NCBI RefSeq assembly: GCF_013389455.1
Contig: NZ_CP058278.1
Span: forward strand, 3,286,001-3,350,000
Direction of reading: 5' to 3'
From: Flavobacterium inviolabile
GTDB taxonomy: Bacteria; Bacteroidota; Bacteroidia; Flavobacteriales; Flavobacteriaceae
Length of the DNA stretch: 64,000 nt
Below the pieces are notes generated by a model. That model was given only the letters and a program-made list of their open reading frames with translations. It was not told the origin of the DNA and did not search any database. Positions 49,625-58,720 of this stretch are shown here, piece after piece (within the stretch, counting starts at the first letter, position 1; each line of letters starts with the position of its first letter). Made by a program: the position numbers and the translations under genes.

Positions 49625-51253
49625 ATGGACTTAAACTTCAACAAAAACGAAGATCATAACAAACTATTAGTCTCAGAATTAAAACAAAATTTAGCGAAAG
49701 TTAAACTTGGAGGTGGAGAAAAACGCATCGCAAAATTACATTCGGAAGGAAAAATGACTGCCCGTGAGCGTATTGATTATTTACTGGACGAAAAAGCAAA
49801 GAGCGTGGAAATCGGCGCATTTGTAGGCGATGGTATGTATAAAGAACACGGCGGATGCCCTTCGGGAGGTGTCGTTGTTAAAATAGGATATATAAAAGGG
49901 AAACAATGTATCGTTGTAGCCAATGATGCCACGGTAAAAGCCGGAGCCTGGTTTCCGATTACCGCAAAGAAAAACCTGAGAGCCCAGGAAATCGCCATGG
50001 AAAACAAACTTCCTATTATCTACCTTGTGGATAGTGCCGGGGTTTATTTACCGTTGCAGGATGAGATCTTCCCGGATAAAGAACACTTCGGGCGTATTTT
50101 CCGTAACAACGCCATCATGAGCAGCATGGGTATTACCCAGATTGCCGCTGTAATGGGAAGCTGTGTTGCCGGTGGAGCTTATTTACCGATCATGAGCGAC
50201 GAAGCACTTATTGTGGACAAAACAGGCAGTATTTTCCTGGCCGGAAGCTATCTGGTAAAAGCCGCTATTGGCGAAACAATCGACAATGAAACACTGGGCG
50301 GTGCAACTACACACTGTGAAATCTCAGGCGTTACCGATTATAAAGCAAAAGATGATAAAGACGCTCTGGACACCATCAAAAACATTGTGGGTAAAATAGG
50401 CGATTTTGAAAAAGCAGGATACAATCGTGAAAAACCGGCAAAACCGGCTTTAGACGAAAACGAGATCTACGGAATACTTCCAAAAGCACGTTCGGAACAA
50501 TATGACATGATGGAGATCATCAAACGTATGGTGGACAATTCGGAATTTGACGAATACAAAGCCGGTTACGGACAAACGATCATTACCGGTTATGCCCGTA
50601 TTGACGGCTGGGCTGTGGGCATTGTGGCCAACCAGCGTAAAGTGGTAAAAACCAAAAAAGGAGAAATGCAGTTTGGCGGGGTAATTTATTCCGACAGTGC
50701 CGATAAAGCCACCCGTTTTATTGCCAATTGTAACCAGAAGAAAATTCCATTGGTGTTTTTACAGGACGTTACCGGATTTATGGTAGGTTCCAAATCCGAA
50801 CACGGCGGTATCATTAAAGACGGAGCCAAAATGGTTAATGCTGTTTCCAACTCTGTAGTACCTAAATTTACCGTTGTAGTAGGAAACTCTTACGGAGCAG
50901 GAAACTATGCCATGTGTGGTAAAGCCTACGACCCGAGATTAATATTCGCATGGCCAAGTGCCGAACTGGCAGTAATGGGCGGTGCGCAGGCTGCTAAAGT
51001 ATTATTGCAGATTGAAGCGTCTTCCTTAAAAGCCAAAGGTGAAGAATTAACACCGGAAAAAGAAGCCGAGATGTTCGATAAAATCAAAGCGCGTTATGAT
51101 GCTCAGGTTTCTCCGTATTATGCCGCTTCCCGACTTTGGACCGATGCCATTATCGATCCGCTGGATACCCGTAAATGGATCTCCATGGGAATTGAGGCTG
51201 CCAACCACGCCCCTATTGAAAAACCGTTTAACCTTGGCGTAATCCAGGTATAA
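49625..51253 (+). CDS. Acyl-CoA carboxylase, carboxyltransferase (beta) subunit
   Basis: 542 residues. Two crotonase-like domains in one chain: the N-terminal half has GGCPSGGVVVKIGYIKGK, VDSAGVYLPLQDEIFPDKEHFGRIF and AAVMGSCVAGGAYLPIMSDEALIV; the C-terminal half has FLQDVTGFMVGSKSE and GNSYGAGNYAMCGKAYDPRLIFAWPSAELAVMGG. The DEIFPDKEHFGRIFRNNA block is closest to the methylcrotonyl-CoA carboxylase beta subunit (leucine catabolism), but propionyl- or geranyl-CoA specificity cannot be excluded. The biotin-carrying alpha subunit is not in the window. Confidence 0.92.
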   Translation: MDLNFNKNEDHNKLLVSELKQNLAKVKLGGGEKRIAKLHSEGKMTARERIDYLLDEKAKSVEIGAFVGDGMYKEHGGCPSGGVVVKIGYIKGKQCIVVANDATVKAGAWFPITAKKNLRAQEIAMENKLPIIYLVDSAGVYLPLQDEIFPDKEHFGRIFRNNAIMSSMGITQIAAVMGSCVAGGAYLPIMSDEALIVDKTGSIFLAGSYLVKAAIGETIDNETLGGATTHCEISGVTDYKAKDDKDALDTIKNIVGKIGDFEKAGYNREKPAKPALDENEIYGILPKARSEQYDMMEIIKRMVDNSEFDEYKAGYGQTIITGYARIDGWAVGIVANQRKVVKTKKGEMQFGGVIYSDSADKATRFIANCNQKKIPLVFLQDVTGFMVGSKSEHGGIIKDGAKMVNAVSNSVVPKFTVVVGNSYGAGNYAMCGKAYDPRLIFAWPSAELAVMGGAQAAKVLLQIEASSLKAKGEELTPEKEAEMFDKIKARYDAQVSPYYAASRLWTDAIIDPLDTRKWISMGIEAANHAPIEKPFNLGVIQV

Positions 51254-51275
51254 CCGTTAAAATGTAACAAATTCA

Positions 51276-51313
51276 AAAATCTACTACTTATTCTCAGGCA
51301 GTAGATTTTTTTT
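51276..51313 (+). terminator. Terminator after the carboxylase gene
   Basis: Stem AAATCTACT / AGTAGATTT with a loop of about 14 bases, then a T-run. Confidence 0.8.
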
Positions 51314-51386
51314 ATGCCCAAAAAACACAATAGATACCCGTTTTACTATTAATTTAGCACTATTATTATAACCCAATTTATAAGCT

Positions 51387-53018
51387 ATGAAAAACATTAT
51401 TCTCTCCGCAATGGTAGTATTAGGAATGCAGCAGGTTTCTGCACAGCTTATCACGGAAAAAGAAACTTTTACCAGACGCGATTCGCTGCATGGCGGACTT
51501 CGTCCGGAGCGAACCGATTATGATGTGCAGCGTTACGACCTGAACATTACCATCAATCCCGGAGAGCGTTCCATCACGGGTTATAATGATATTACTTTCA
51601 AACTGATATACAACACCAATAAAATCCAGGTGGATCTATTTGAAAACATGAAAGTAGACAGTATCGTATTCGAAAAGAAAAAACTGGACTATATCCGCGA
51701 TAATGACGCTGTTTTTATCGCCTTTCCAAACCGGTTAACGAGAGACAGCACCCATAAAATACGTTTTTATTATTCCGGTAAACCAACGGTTGCCAAAAAT
51801 GCACCGTGGGATGGCGGTTTTGTTTTCAGCAAAGATGCCCAGGGAAAAGACTGGATCGCTGTTGCAGTACAGGGAACCGGAGCCAGTTTGTGGTATCCGG
51901 TAAAAGATTCCCAAACAGACGAACCGGATAAAGGCGCTACCATTAAAGTGGCCGTTCCAAACGGCTTGATGAATGTTTCCAACGGCAGGTTCCTGGGAAG
52001 TGAAGACCTGAAAAACGGTTATACCCGATGGGACTGGGAAGTGATTAACCCGATTAACAACTACGACATTACGGTAAATATTGCCGATTATGCCCATATT
52101 CACGACAATTATAAAGGTCTGGATCTGGATTACTACGTATTGCGTGAAAACGAAAGCAAAGCCCGCAAACACTTTGAAGAAGTAAAACCCATGATGGACT
52201 GCTTCCAGTCGAAATTCGGGAAATACCCGTTCTGGGAAGACAGCTATAAATTAGTCGAAACACCCTATCTGGGAATGGAGCATCAAAGTGCCGTTGCCTA
52301 TGGTAACAAATACCGAAAAGGCTATTTAGGACGTGACAACAGCGGTACCGGAATTGGGATGACGTTTGACTTTATCACCATACACGAATCCGGGCACGAA
52401 TGGTTCGGGAACAGCATCACCTCAAAAGACATCGCAGACATGTGGATACACGAAGCCTTCACTACCTATACAGAAGCTGTTTTTGTGGAATGTACGCTGG
52501 GCTATGACAAAGCACTGGCTTACGTGAACGGTCAGTCAAGAAACGTTCGTAACGACCGTCCGATTATCGGTTTCTACGGAGTTAATAAAGAAGGTTCCGG
52601 CGATATGTATTACAAAGGCTCCCTATTATTGAATACCATCCGCCACATTATCAACAATGATAAAAAATGGTGGAAGCTGTTACTGGATTATTCCGAAACC
52701 TATAAAAAACAAATTATCGATACCGAAACGGTTATTGCCTTTTTCAACAAAGAAACCGGTATGAACCTGACGCCGCTTTTTGACCAGTACCTTCGCTATA
52801 AAGATATTCCGGCTTTAGAATTGCGCACTGAGAACCAAAAAGTGGAATACCGCTGGAAAACCAATGTAACCGATTTTCAGATGCCTATTGAATATTCCTA
52901 CAACGGAAAAACAAGCAGGGTGAATGTCACCAAAGAATGGCAGCAGTTTGACAAAAAAACAGACCTGAATAAATTGAAGTTCAATACCCAGAAAATGTAT
53001 TATACTGTAGTAAAATAA
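51387..53018 (+). CDS. Exported M1 family metallo-aminopeptidase
   Basis: 543 residues with signal peptide (MKNIILSAMVVLGMQQVSAQ). N-terminal beta-sandwich (about 40-220), then a gluzincin catalytic domain: zinc ligands in FITIHESGHEWFG (HExxH) and the third ligand Glu 19 residues on, in WIHEAFTTYTEAVF (the NExxF position reads HEAFTTYTE). The exopeptidase motif GxMEN is LGMEHQSAV, with His for Asn, as in the bacterial cold-active subgroup. The helical C-terminal ERAP1-like domain is missing, a normal feature of this short type. It trims peptides in the periplasm or outside. No sorting domain is present. Confidence 0.92.
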   Translation: MKNIILSAMVVLGMQQVSAQLITEKETFTRRDSLHGGLRPERTDYDVQRYDLNITINPGERSITGYNDITFKLIYNTNKIQVDLFENMKVDSIVFEKKKLDYIRDNDAVFIAFPNRLTRDSTHKIRFYYSGKPTVAKNAPWDGGFVFSKDAQGKDWIAVAVQGTGASLWYPVKDSQTDEPDKGATIKVAVPNGLMNVSNGRFLGSEDLKNGYTRWDWEVINPINNYDITVNIADYAHIHDNYKGLDLDYYVLRENESKARKHFEEVKPMMDCFQSKFGKYPFWEDSYKLVETPYLGMEHQSAVAYGNKYRKGYLGRDNSGTGIGMTFDFITIHESGHEWFGNSITSKDIADMWIHEAFTTYTEAVFVECTLGYDKALAYVNGQSRNVRNDRPIIGFYGVNKEGSGDMYYKGSLLLNTIRHIINNDKKWWKLLLDYSETYKKQIIDTETVIAFFNKETGMNLTPLFDQYLRYKDIPALELRTENQKVEYRWKTNVTDFQMPIEYSYNGKTSRVNVTKEWQQFDKKTDLNKLKFNTQKMYYTVVK

Positions 53019-53135
53019 ATATTAAATTATTTATTTTAACATTTAACATCGTTAAAACACTTATTTTTAACTAAAAAATTATACATTTTAATTTTTATTT
53101 AGTAACTTTCATCCTAAATCAAATAGTCATTTGTT

Positions 53136-53561
53136 ATGGATAGAGTTAAAAGTTTAAACAAATGGGCCAATGCGCATACCAGCTATCCGCTAGACCTAGT
53201 TAGAATTGCTCTTGGTGTCTTTTTGTTTTTGAGAGGTGCCTTTTTTGTTGCAAACAGACAATATCTGCATGAAATTTTAGGCCACATGAATCGAAATTTC
53301 GGCAGTGAAATGCTACTCATCCACTATGTTGCTTCTGCACATATGGTTGGCGGTATCATGATTGTTTTTGGTTTACTTACCCGCTGGTCCATCTGGGTGC
53401 AATTGCCTATTTTAATCGGTGCGGTAATGATTAACTTTTTAGGGCAGATGAATGTCCAGAACTTTATCATGGCAACAATAACCCTGTTAGTCTGTATCTT
53501 TTTCCTTTTTTACGGAAGCGGAAAACATTCGGCTGACTACTATTTTAAGATGAATAAGTAG
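53136..53561 (+). CDS. DoxX family membrane protein
   Basis: 141 residues with four helices: DLVRIALGVFLFLRGAFFV, MLLIHYVASAHMVGGIMIVFGLLTR (the conserved G-x-x-L-x-x-G-x-x-T-R of DoxX), WVQLPILIGAVMINFL and FIMATITLLVCIFFLFYGSGKHSADYYF. Members associate with quinone or thioredoxin-like redox partners in other bacteria. The precise role here is unknown. It stands alone between the M1 gene and a convergent menE. Confidence 0.9.
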   Translation: MDRVKSLNKWANAHTSYPLDLVRIALGVFLFLRGAFFVANRQYLHEILGHMNRNFGSEMLLIHYVASAHMVGGIMIVFGLLTRWSIWVQLPILIGAVMINFLGQMNVQNFIMATITLLVCIFFLFYGSGKHSADYYFKMNK

Positions 53562-53575
53562 CCTAGAAAATCCCT

Positions 53576-53653
53576 ACCACAAAGACCACTTGAACCAACG
53601 TGTATTCAGAAACGTGTTGTGAACATCAAAACAGGTGACTTTGTGGTTTTTTT
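53576..53653. terminator. Long imperfect hairpin between DoxX and menE
   Basis: ACCACAAAG at 53576 pairs with CTTTGTGGT at 53639, and CCACTTG near 53586 partly with CAGGTG near 53632. A T-run follows on the plus strand. The loop of about 40 bases is unusually long and holds a direct repeat ACGTGT. Probably the DoxX terminator; a small RNA is an alternative. Confidence 0.6.
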
Positions 53654-54692
53654 ATTGAATCGTATCCCGCCTTTTTACTTTACCGGTGTCTGTTACCTTA
53701 AATGCCGGAACAAAAATGATCTCTTTAGGTTTCTCAAATTTCCCTAAAAAATCGAAAATCGCATTATCAATGGGATACGGTTCACTTTCAATTACCAGAA
53801 CCAGTTTTTCCCCCAGTGTTTCATCTTCTTTCCCGATCACATAAAAACGATGCGGAATAACGGCCGCTAATTTTTCCTCCAGCTGTTCCGGAAACAGCTT
53901 TACGCCGCCGCTGTTGATAACGTTGTCAAAACGTCCCAGCCATATAAATTGTTTTTCATTAACAAGCTCGACCATATCGTTTGTAACCAGCTGTTCCCCG
54001 CAAACCCTCGGCGCATCAATCAGCAAACAGCCTCTGTTGTCCGTACTGATGGTAATTCCCGGCAAAACCGTAAACGCGGTTTCCTGCACTAATTTTGCGG
54101 CAATATGCGTGATGGTTTCGGTCATTCCGTAGGTTTCATAAACCGCAACCGGAATTTCTTTCAGGGCAGCCGCCAGAACCGTATTGATCTTAGCACCGCC
54201 AATAATGATTGTTTTAATTTGCTGCAACTGCCCTAAAGCATACTGAACCTGCAACGGTACCATGGCGCCAAACTGATACACCGTTTCATTTCCTGCCAGC
54301 GGATTCGAACTGGGCGCCACATAATCGAGTTCCAGCCCTAAAATAAAAGCCCGCACCAGCATCATTTTTCCGGCGATATACTGAATAGGCAGGCAGTGCA
54401 ACGCTTTATTACCCGGTTCTAACTTAAAAAAATCGCCGGTTGCCAATGCCGAATTTACCATCGCATCCTTTTGCAACCGGATCACTTTGGGCGTACCGGT
54501 AGTGCCGGAAGTGGTTATTTCGATAAAATCTTTTTCATCAAACCATTCCAGTATAAAGTTTCCCAAAGCCTTTTCATGCTCCTCCCCTTCCTTGATAAAA
54601 ACAAAAGCACGCTGGTAAAGTTCTTTACCGTTAAAATGGGTACCATTCAATTTGAACCTGTTGTGCACTTTTTTATAAGTCAGCTTTTCCAT
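53652..54692 (-). CDS. menE: O-succinylbenzoate-CoA ligase
   Basis: 346 residues from the ATG at 54692 (MEKLTYKKVHNRF). It adenylates o-succinylbenzoate and makes its CoA thioester in menaquinone synthesis. ANL superfamily motifs: P-loop EITTSGTTGTPKVIRLQK, A5 motif VYETYGMTETITHIA, A7 GRFDNVINSGGVKLFP and A10 lysine TDTGKVKRRD. Shorter than the 450-500-residue enzymes because the N-terminal subdomain is reduced, typical for Bacteroidota MenE. It is the second gene after a CPBP protease (11-base gap). It shows that the organism uses menaquinone. Confidence 0.93.
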   Translation of the reverse strand: MEKLTYKKVHNRFKLNGTHFNGKELYQRAFVFIKEGEEHEKALGNFILEWFDEKDFIEITTSGTTGTPKVIRLQKDAMVNSALATGDFFKLEPGNKALHCLPIQYIAGKMMLVRAFILGLELDYVAPSSNPLAGNETVYQFGAMVPLQVQYALGQLQQIKTIIIGGAKINTVLAAALKEIPVAVYETYGMTETITHIAAKLVQETAFTVLPGITISTDNRGCLLIDAPRVCGEQLVTNDMVELVNEKQFIWLGRFDNVINSGGVKLFPEQLEEKLAAVIPHRFYVIGKEDETLGEKLVLVIESEPYPIDNAIFDFLGKFEKPKEIIFVPAFKVTDTGKVKRRDTIQ

Positions 54693-54703
54693 ATACTGCA
54701 AGT

Positions 54704-55609
54704 TTATAATGTTTCGGTAGTATTAAATTGTAATTTTCCGGTTAGCTTATCTGACCAATTATTCCATTGGTATTTTTTTGCAAATACATAAATAAGCAAA
54801 GGAAAAACCACAAATACCGGCAAAATCACATCAAATCCGGCAGAAGGTTCCGACAAGTCTTTAAGAATCGAATGGGTCTGGAATGCAGTCCAGTCCGACG
54901 TGATTAAAAGCGCTCCGACCAGATTATTTGCCGCATGGAAGCCTAAAGCCAGTTCCATGCCTTCATCCATTAAGGTAATGATTCCCAAAAAGAAACCGGT
55001 ACCAATATAATAGATCAGTATGATATAGCCCATTTTGCCTACTTCCGGATTGGCAATATGCATCAGTCCGAACATAATGGACGTAACCAGCAGCGGTATT
55101 AATTTACTATTCGTCACCACACCCAGGCCCTGCATTAAATAGCCCCGGAAAAGGTATTCTTCAAAACTGGTTTGCAGCGGTACTAAAATCACCGCCAGGA
55201 TCAGAAAGGAAAAAAAGGGAACCGGCTGAAAATTGATTTTAAAATTTTCAGGATGTGAAAAGTAAACCAGTAACGTCAACCCAACACTAACAAAACCCCA
55301 CAAACCGAAAGAGAAAAACACCCGTTTCCAGTCAATTTTTACGCGGGATGTGGTCAGGCTGGTAATGCTCTGGCGGTGGACCACTTTTACCCAGATCAGT
55401 AAAAAGATACAGGCTAACGACAGCGGAATAATCAGGGCTACAAAAGTAGCGTTCACGCCTATTGCCGCAATGGTCTGATGCATCACCTCTTCAGTATTCA
55501 CATCCATAGAAGCAAAATAATTAGCCAGCATTAACACTAAAAACAAAACAGGAATGGGCAGGTACAATAAAAAATTAAACTTTTCGGTCTTTACTTGTTC
55601 AATAAACAT
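54704..55609 (-). CDS. CPBP family intramembrane glutamic protease
   Basis: 301 residues, about eight helices. The three CAAX-protease-like motifs are in order: SFEEYLFRGYLMQGLG (EExxxR), FGLMHIANPE (FxxxH) and LGFHAANNLVGALLI (HxxxN). The family contains Rce1 and bacteriocin-processing or self-immunity proteases. The substrate is unknown. First gene of a two-gene unit with menE, a frequent Flavobacterium neighbourhood. Confidence 0.92.
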   Translation of the reverse strand: MFIEQVKTEKFNFLLYLPIPVLFLVLMLANYFASMDVNTEEVMHQTIAAIGVNATFVALIIPLSLACIFLLIWVKVVHRQSITSLTTSRVKIDWKRVFFSFGLWGFVSVGLTLLVYFSHPENFKINFQPVPFFSFLILAVILVPLQTSFEEYLFRGYLMQGLGVVTNSKLIPLLVTSIMFGLMHIANPEVGKMGYIILIYYIGTGFFLGIITLMDEGMELALGFHAANNLVGALLITSDWTAFQTHSILKDLSEPSAGFDVILPVFVVFPLLIYVFAKKYQWNNWSDKLTGKLQFNTTETL

Positions 55610-55634
55610 ATTGAGGGAGTGTTATGGGTTAGGT

Positions 55635-55653
55635 CCGTGACACCGGTTCACGG
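55635..55653. repeat. Hairpin in the CPBP-ArsC divergent spacer
   Basis: CCGTG-acaccggtt-CACGG, with an ACCGGT palindrome in the loop. It would lie in the 5' untranslated region of the CPBP-menE transcript. Role unknown. Confidence 0.4.
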
Positions 55654-55726
55654 GTTAATAATTTGTTACCACTAAGTTACTTCAATTTTCAAATAATATC
55701 ATTTCCTTTGTAAAAAATATTCTGCT

Positions 55727-56068
55727 ATGATCACTATTTATCACAATCCCCGCTGTAGTAAATCCAGAGAAGGACTTTGCCTGCTGGAAGACAAAGGCAT
55801 CACATTTGAAACGGTTAAATACCTGGATCAGCCTTTAAGCAAAGAAGAATTACGGTCTATTATCGGCAAGCTCAACATCAAACCCATTGAATTGGTACGC
55901 CAGAAAGAAAGTTTATGGATTGACAATTACAAAGGCAAAACGTTAAGTGATGAAGCGGTAATTGAAATCCTGTCAGAACATCCGAAACTGATTGAACGTC
56001 CGATCGTTATTAATGGCGATAAAGCCGTAATTGGCCGTCCGACGGCGAAAATACTGGACATTATTTAG
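55727..56068 (+). CDS. ArsC/YfgD-like arsenate reductase-family protein
   Basis: 113 residues. Thioredoxin-fold ArsC family: the N-terminal HNPRCSKSREG has the catalytic Cys10, and Arg residues at IKPIELVRQKE and PKLIERPIVINGDKAVIGRP fit the oxyanion-binding triad; the latter is the family's signature block. It resembles the YfgD type rather than the plasmid ArsC. There is no arsenic efflux or regulator gene nearby, so the physiological substrate may not be arsenate. Confidence 0.9.
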   Translation: MITIYHNPRCSKSREGLCLLEDKGITFETVKYLDQPLSKEELRSIIGKLNIKPIELVRQKESLWIDNYKGKTLSDEAVIEILSEHPKLIERPIVINGDKAVIGRPTAKILDII

Positions 56069-56124
56069 AATAATTATAGCTTCGTTTTAACAAACATTTG
56101 TGATTTCGCGCTTAAACCTACGGT

Positions 56125-56132
56125 TACTTTTG
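56125..56132 (+). promoter_or_regulatory. -7 element of the TonB-type receptor gene
   Basis: TACTTTTG, full TAnnTTTG match, with TTTG at 56097-56100 24 bases upstream as -33 (one base longer than usual). The ATG is at 56165. Confidence 0.55.
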
Positions 56133-56164
56133 CAGTCTTAAGAAGAAAACCAAACTAATTATTC

Positions 56165-58642
56165 ATGAAAAGAGTTCATCTTGCAATAGTAATGCTATTG
56201 TTTTTGACATCATTCGTCTCTTTTGCCCAAAAACCTGATGGTAATAAAGTTACCGTTACCGGTAGAGTTGTAGACGGTGAAACCAAACAGCCTTTGGAGT
56301 ATGCCAATGTTTATGCACAAAATCTAAAAAACCCTTCTACCGTTTCCGGTGCGATGACAAACGACAAAGGAGAATTCAGCTTTGAAGTTCCTGCCGGCAA
56401 TTACTATATAAAAGTAGAATTCCTGTCTTTTAAAACCGTGGAAATTAAGCAAAAAGAGCTGACAAAAGACACTAGTCTGGGCATGATTACCCTGTCGCTT
56501 GATGCCAAATTGCTTCAGGAGGTTACCGTAGTAGCAGAAAAATCTACTGTTGATATCAAACTGGACAAAAAAGTATACAATGTTGGAAAAGACATGACCG
56601 TTAAAGGCGGAAGTGTGAGTGATGTTCTGGATAATGTTCCTTCCGTTTCTGTAGATTCAGACGGTAATGTAAGCCTTAGAGGAAACGACAATGTTCGCAT
56701 CCTTATTGACGGAAAGCCATCCGGTCTTGCCGGAATCAATGTTGCTGATGCGTTGCGTACGCTTCCGGCAGATTCTGTTGATAAAGTGGAAGTTATTACC
56801 AATCCGTCTGCAAGATATGATGCCGAAGGTGGAGCCGGTATTGTTAATATCATTCTTAAAAAAGGAAAAGCACAGGGCATTAACGGAAGTGTTACGGCTG
56901 TTGCCGGTAATCCGGATAACTTTGGTGTGAATGCCAGTGTGAATTACAGAAGTAAAAACTTCAACCTGTTCACTACTTCCGGCTATAACTATAGCGATAG
57001 TCCCGGAAACTCATTTACCAATTCGGAATATTTAGATAAAAACACCGGAGCTGTTACCGGATATATCAACGAGAGCAGAGCCAACAGAAGAGAGCGTAAA
57101 GGATACAATACGAATTTCGGTATGGAATGGTACCTGACCAAATCATTAACCTGGACTAACTCTGTTGGTATCCGAAAAAATACCGGAGGTAATCCGGACA
57201 ATGTGTATTTCGATAATTTCGATGCAAATCACAACTATCTTTTTACCCGAAATCGTTTTAACGATCAGACGAATGATTCCCAGAACGTGGAATATTCAAC
57301 CAACTTTACAAAGAAATTTAAAAAAGACGGTCATAAATTAACCGTTGATGCTTCCGTTTCTTCAAACAGAGACAATGACGATGCTACCATTAGCGACATT
57401 CAATTGAATGACAACATCTATAGTGCTGACAGAACCTTCAACAAACAAAAACAAAACCGTAGCCTTATTCAATCCGACTATGTATTGCCAATTGGAAAAA
57501 ACAGCCAGTTTGAAGCCGGTTACCGTGGTGATTTTACCGACCTGACAACCGATTACAGAGTGGACAACTTTACCAATAACGTTTGGCAGAACAACAGTGA
57601 TTTAACAAACGTTTTCGAATATAAAGAGCAAATCAATGCCCTTTATGCACAGTTTGGTTCAAAAATCAAGAAATTCAGCTATATGTTCGGATTGCGTTAT
57701 GAAAACTCCAATATCGACATCAACTTTTTGAAAAACAGCGATTTCAACACTAAAAAATACGATAACTTTTTCCCAAGTGTTTTCCTGACGTATGAGTTTT
57801 CTCAAAGCAACAGCGTGAGTTTGAGCTACAGTAAAAGAATCAACCGTCCGAGAGGCCGTTTCTTAAACCCGTTTAGCGGACTTTCGAGTAACATCAACGT
57901 TTTTGAAGGAAATCCGGATTTAAATCCTTCCTATACCAATTCCTTCGATTTAGGTTATTTAAAACGTTGGGACAAACTTACATTAAGCACTTCTGCTTAT
58001 TTCAACAAAACGGATGACAGCTTCCAGTTTATCAAAAAAGCAACCGGTAATTCCATTGAAGGAACACCTGTTTATGTGAGTACACCAGTAAACTTAGCGA
58101 CAGAATACCGTTTTGGTTTTGAATTTACGTTAAACTACAATCCGTACAAATGGTGGAAATTGAACGGTAACTTCAACTTCTTCAGAAACGAACTGGACGG
58201 AAGCTATACCTATACCGATGCCAATAATGTTGAAGTATTACAGGATTTAAGCAATACTGCCTACAGCTGGTTTACCAGAGTGAGCTCTAAAGTTACTTTA
58301 CCGTATGGAATTGACTGGCAGACCAACGCTACTTACAATGCGCCGCAAAACACGTCGCAGGGACGAAGTGAAGGAATTCTATCAGCTAACCTGGCATTCA
58401 GCAAAGACATCCTGAAAGACAAAGCTACCATTGCCTTAAACGTAAACGACGTATTCAATTCCCGTAAAAGAATTAGCGATACCAACATCCCGTTACAATT
58501 AAACTCACACAGTGAAATGCAATGGAGAGAGCGTCAGATCAACCTGTCTTTCACTTACCGTTTTAACAAAAGCAAAAACGAAAGAGAAAAACAACAAAAA
58601 AGAGACGACAATAACGGTGGTGACGAATATATGGGCGGATAA
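56165..58642 (+). CDS. TonB-dependent receptor-like outer-membrane protein with carboxypeptidase-like N-terminal domain
   Basis: 825 residues. Signal peptide (to about residue 22, SFAQ). Residues about 29-112 are a carboxypeptidase D regulatory-like domain (VTGRVVDGETKQPLEYANVY, MTNDKGEFSFEVPAGNYYIKVEF). A plug domain follows (about 125-245: VLDNVPSVSVDSDGNVSLRG, LRTLPADSVDKVEVITNPSA, GAGIVNIILKKGK), then a barrel of the OMP_b-brl_3 type ending LSFTYRFNKSKNE plus a charged tail. It has no SusD partner, so it is probably an importer of a small ligand such as a siderophore, or a structural barrel. It is monocistronic. Confidence 0.92.
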   Translation: MKRVHLAIVMLLFLTSFVSFAQKPDGNKVTVTGRVVDGETKQPLEYANVYAQNLKNPSTVSGAMTNDKGEFSFEVPAGNYYIKVEFLSFKTVEIKQKELTKDTSLGMITLSLDAKLLQEVTVVAEKSTVDIKLDKKVYNVGKDMTVKGGSVSDVLDNVPSVSVDSDGNVSLRGNDNVRILIDGKPSGLAGINVADALRTLPADSVDKVEVITNPSARYDAEGGAGIVNIILKKGKAQGINGSVTAVAGNPDNFGVNASVNYRSKNFNLFTTSGYNYSDSPGNSFTNSEYLDKNTGAVTGYINESRANRRERKGYNTNFGMEWYLTKSLTWTNSVGIRKNTGGNPDNVYFDNFDANHNYLFTRNRFNDQTNDSQNVEYSTNFTKKFKKDGHKLTVDASVSSNRDNDDATISDIQLNDNIYSADRTFNKQKQNRSLIQSDYVLPIGKNSQFEAGYRGDFTDLTTDYRVDNFTNNVWQNNSDLTNVFEYKEQINALYAQFGSKIKKFSYMFGLRYENSNIDINFLKNSDFNTKKYDNFFPSVFLTYEFSQSNSVSLSYSKRINRPRGRFLNPFSGLSSNINVFEGNPDLNPSYTNSFDLGYLKRWDKLTLSTSAYFNKTDDSFQFIKKATGNSIEGTPVYVSTPVNLATEYRFGFEFTLNYNPYKWWKLNGNFNFFRNELDGSYTYTDANNVEVLQDLSNTAYSWFTRVSSKVTLPYGIDWQTNATYNAPQNTSQGRSEGILSANLAFSKDILKDKATIALNVNDVFNSRKRISDTNIPLQLNSHSEMQWRERQINLSFTYRFNKSKNEREKQQKRDDNNGGDEYMGG

Positions 58643-58663
58643 TCCCATAACCGGAATACCCAA

Positions 58664-58701
58664 TAAAAAAACCTTCAAAGTTAGCTTTGAAGGTTTTTTT
58701 T
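58664..58701. terminator. Bidirectional terminator
   Basis: AAAAACCTTCAAAG-ttag-CTTTGAAGGTTTTT: perfect stem between the receptor gene and the convergent endonuclease gene. Confidence 0.93.
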
Positions 58702-58720
58702 ATGTTTATGACTTTTTTAC

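Noticed and set aside
55727..56068. An arsenic resistance locus
   Set aside because: Only one ArsC-like gene is present, without efflux pump, ArsR or other ars genes.
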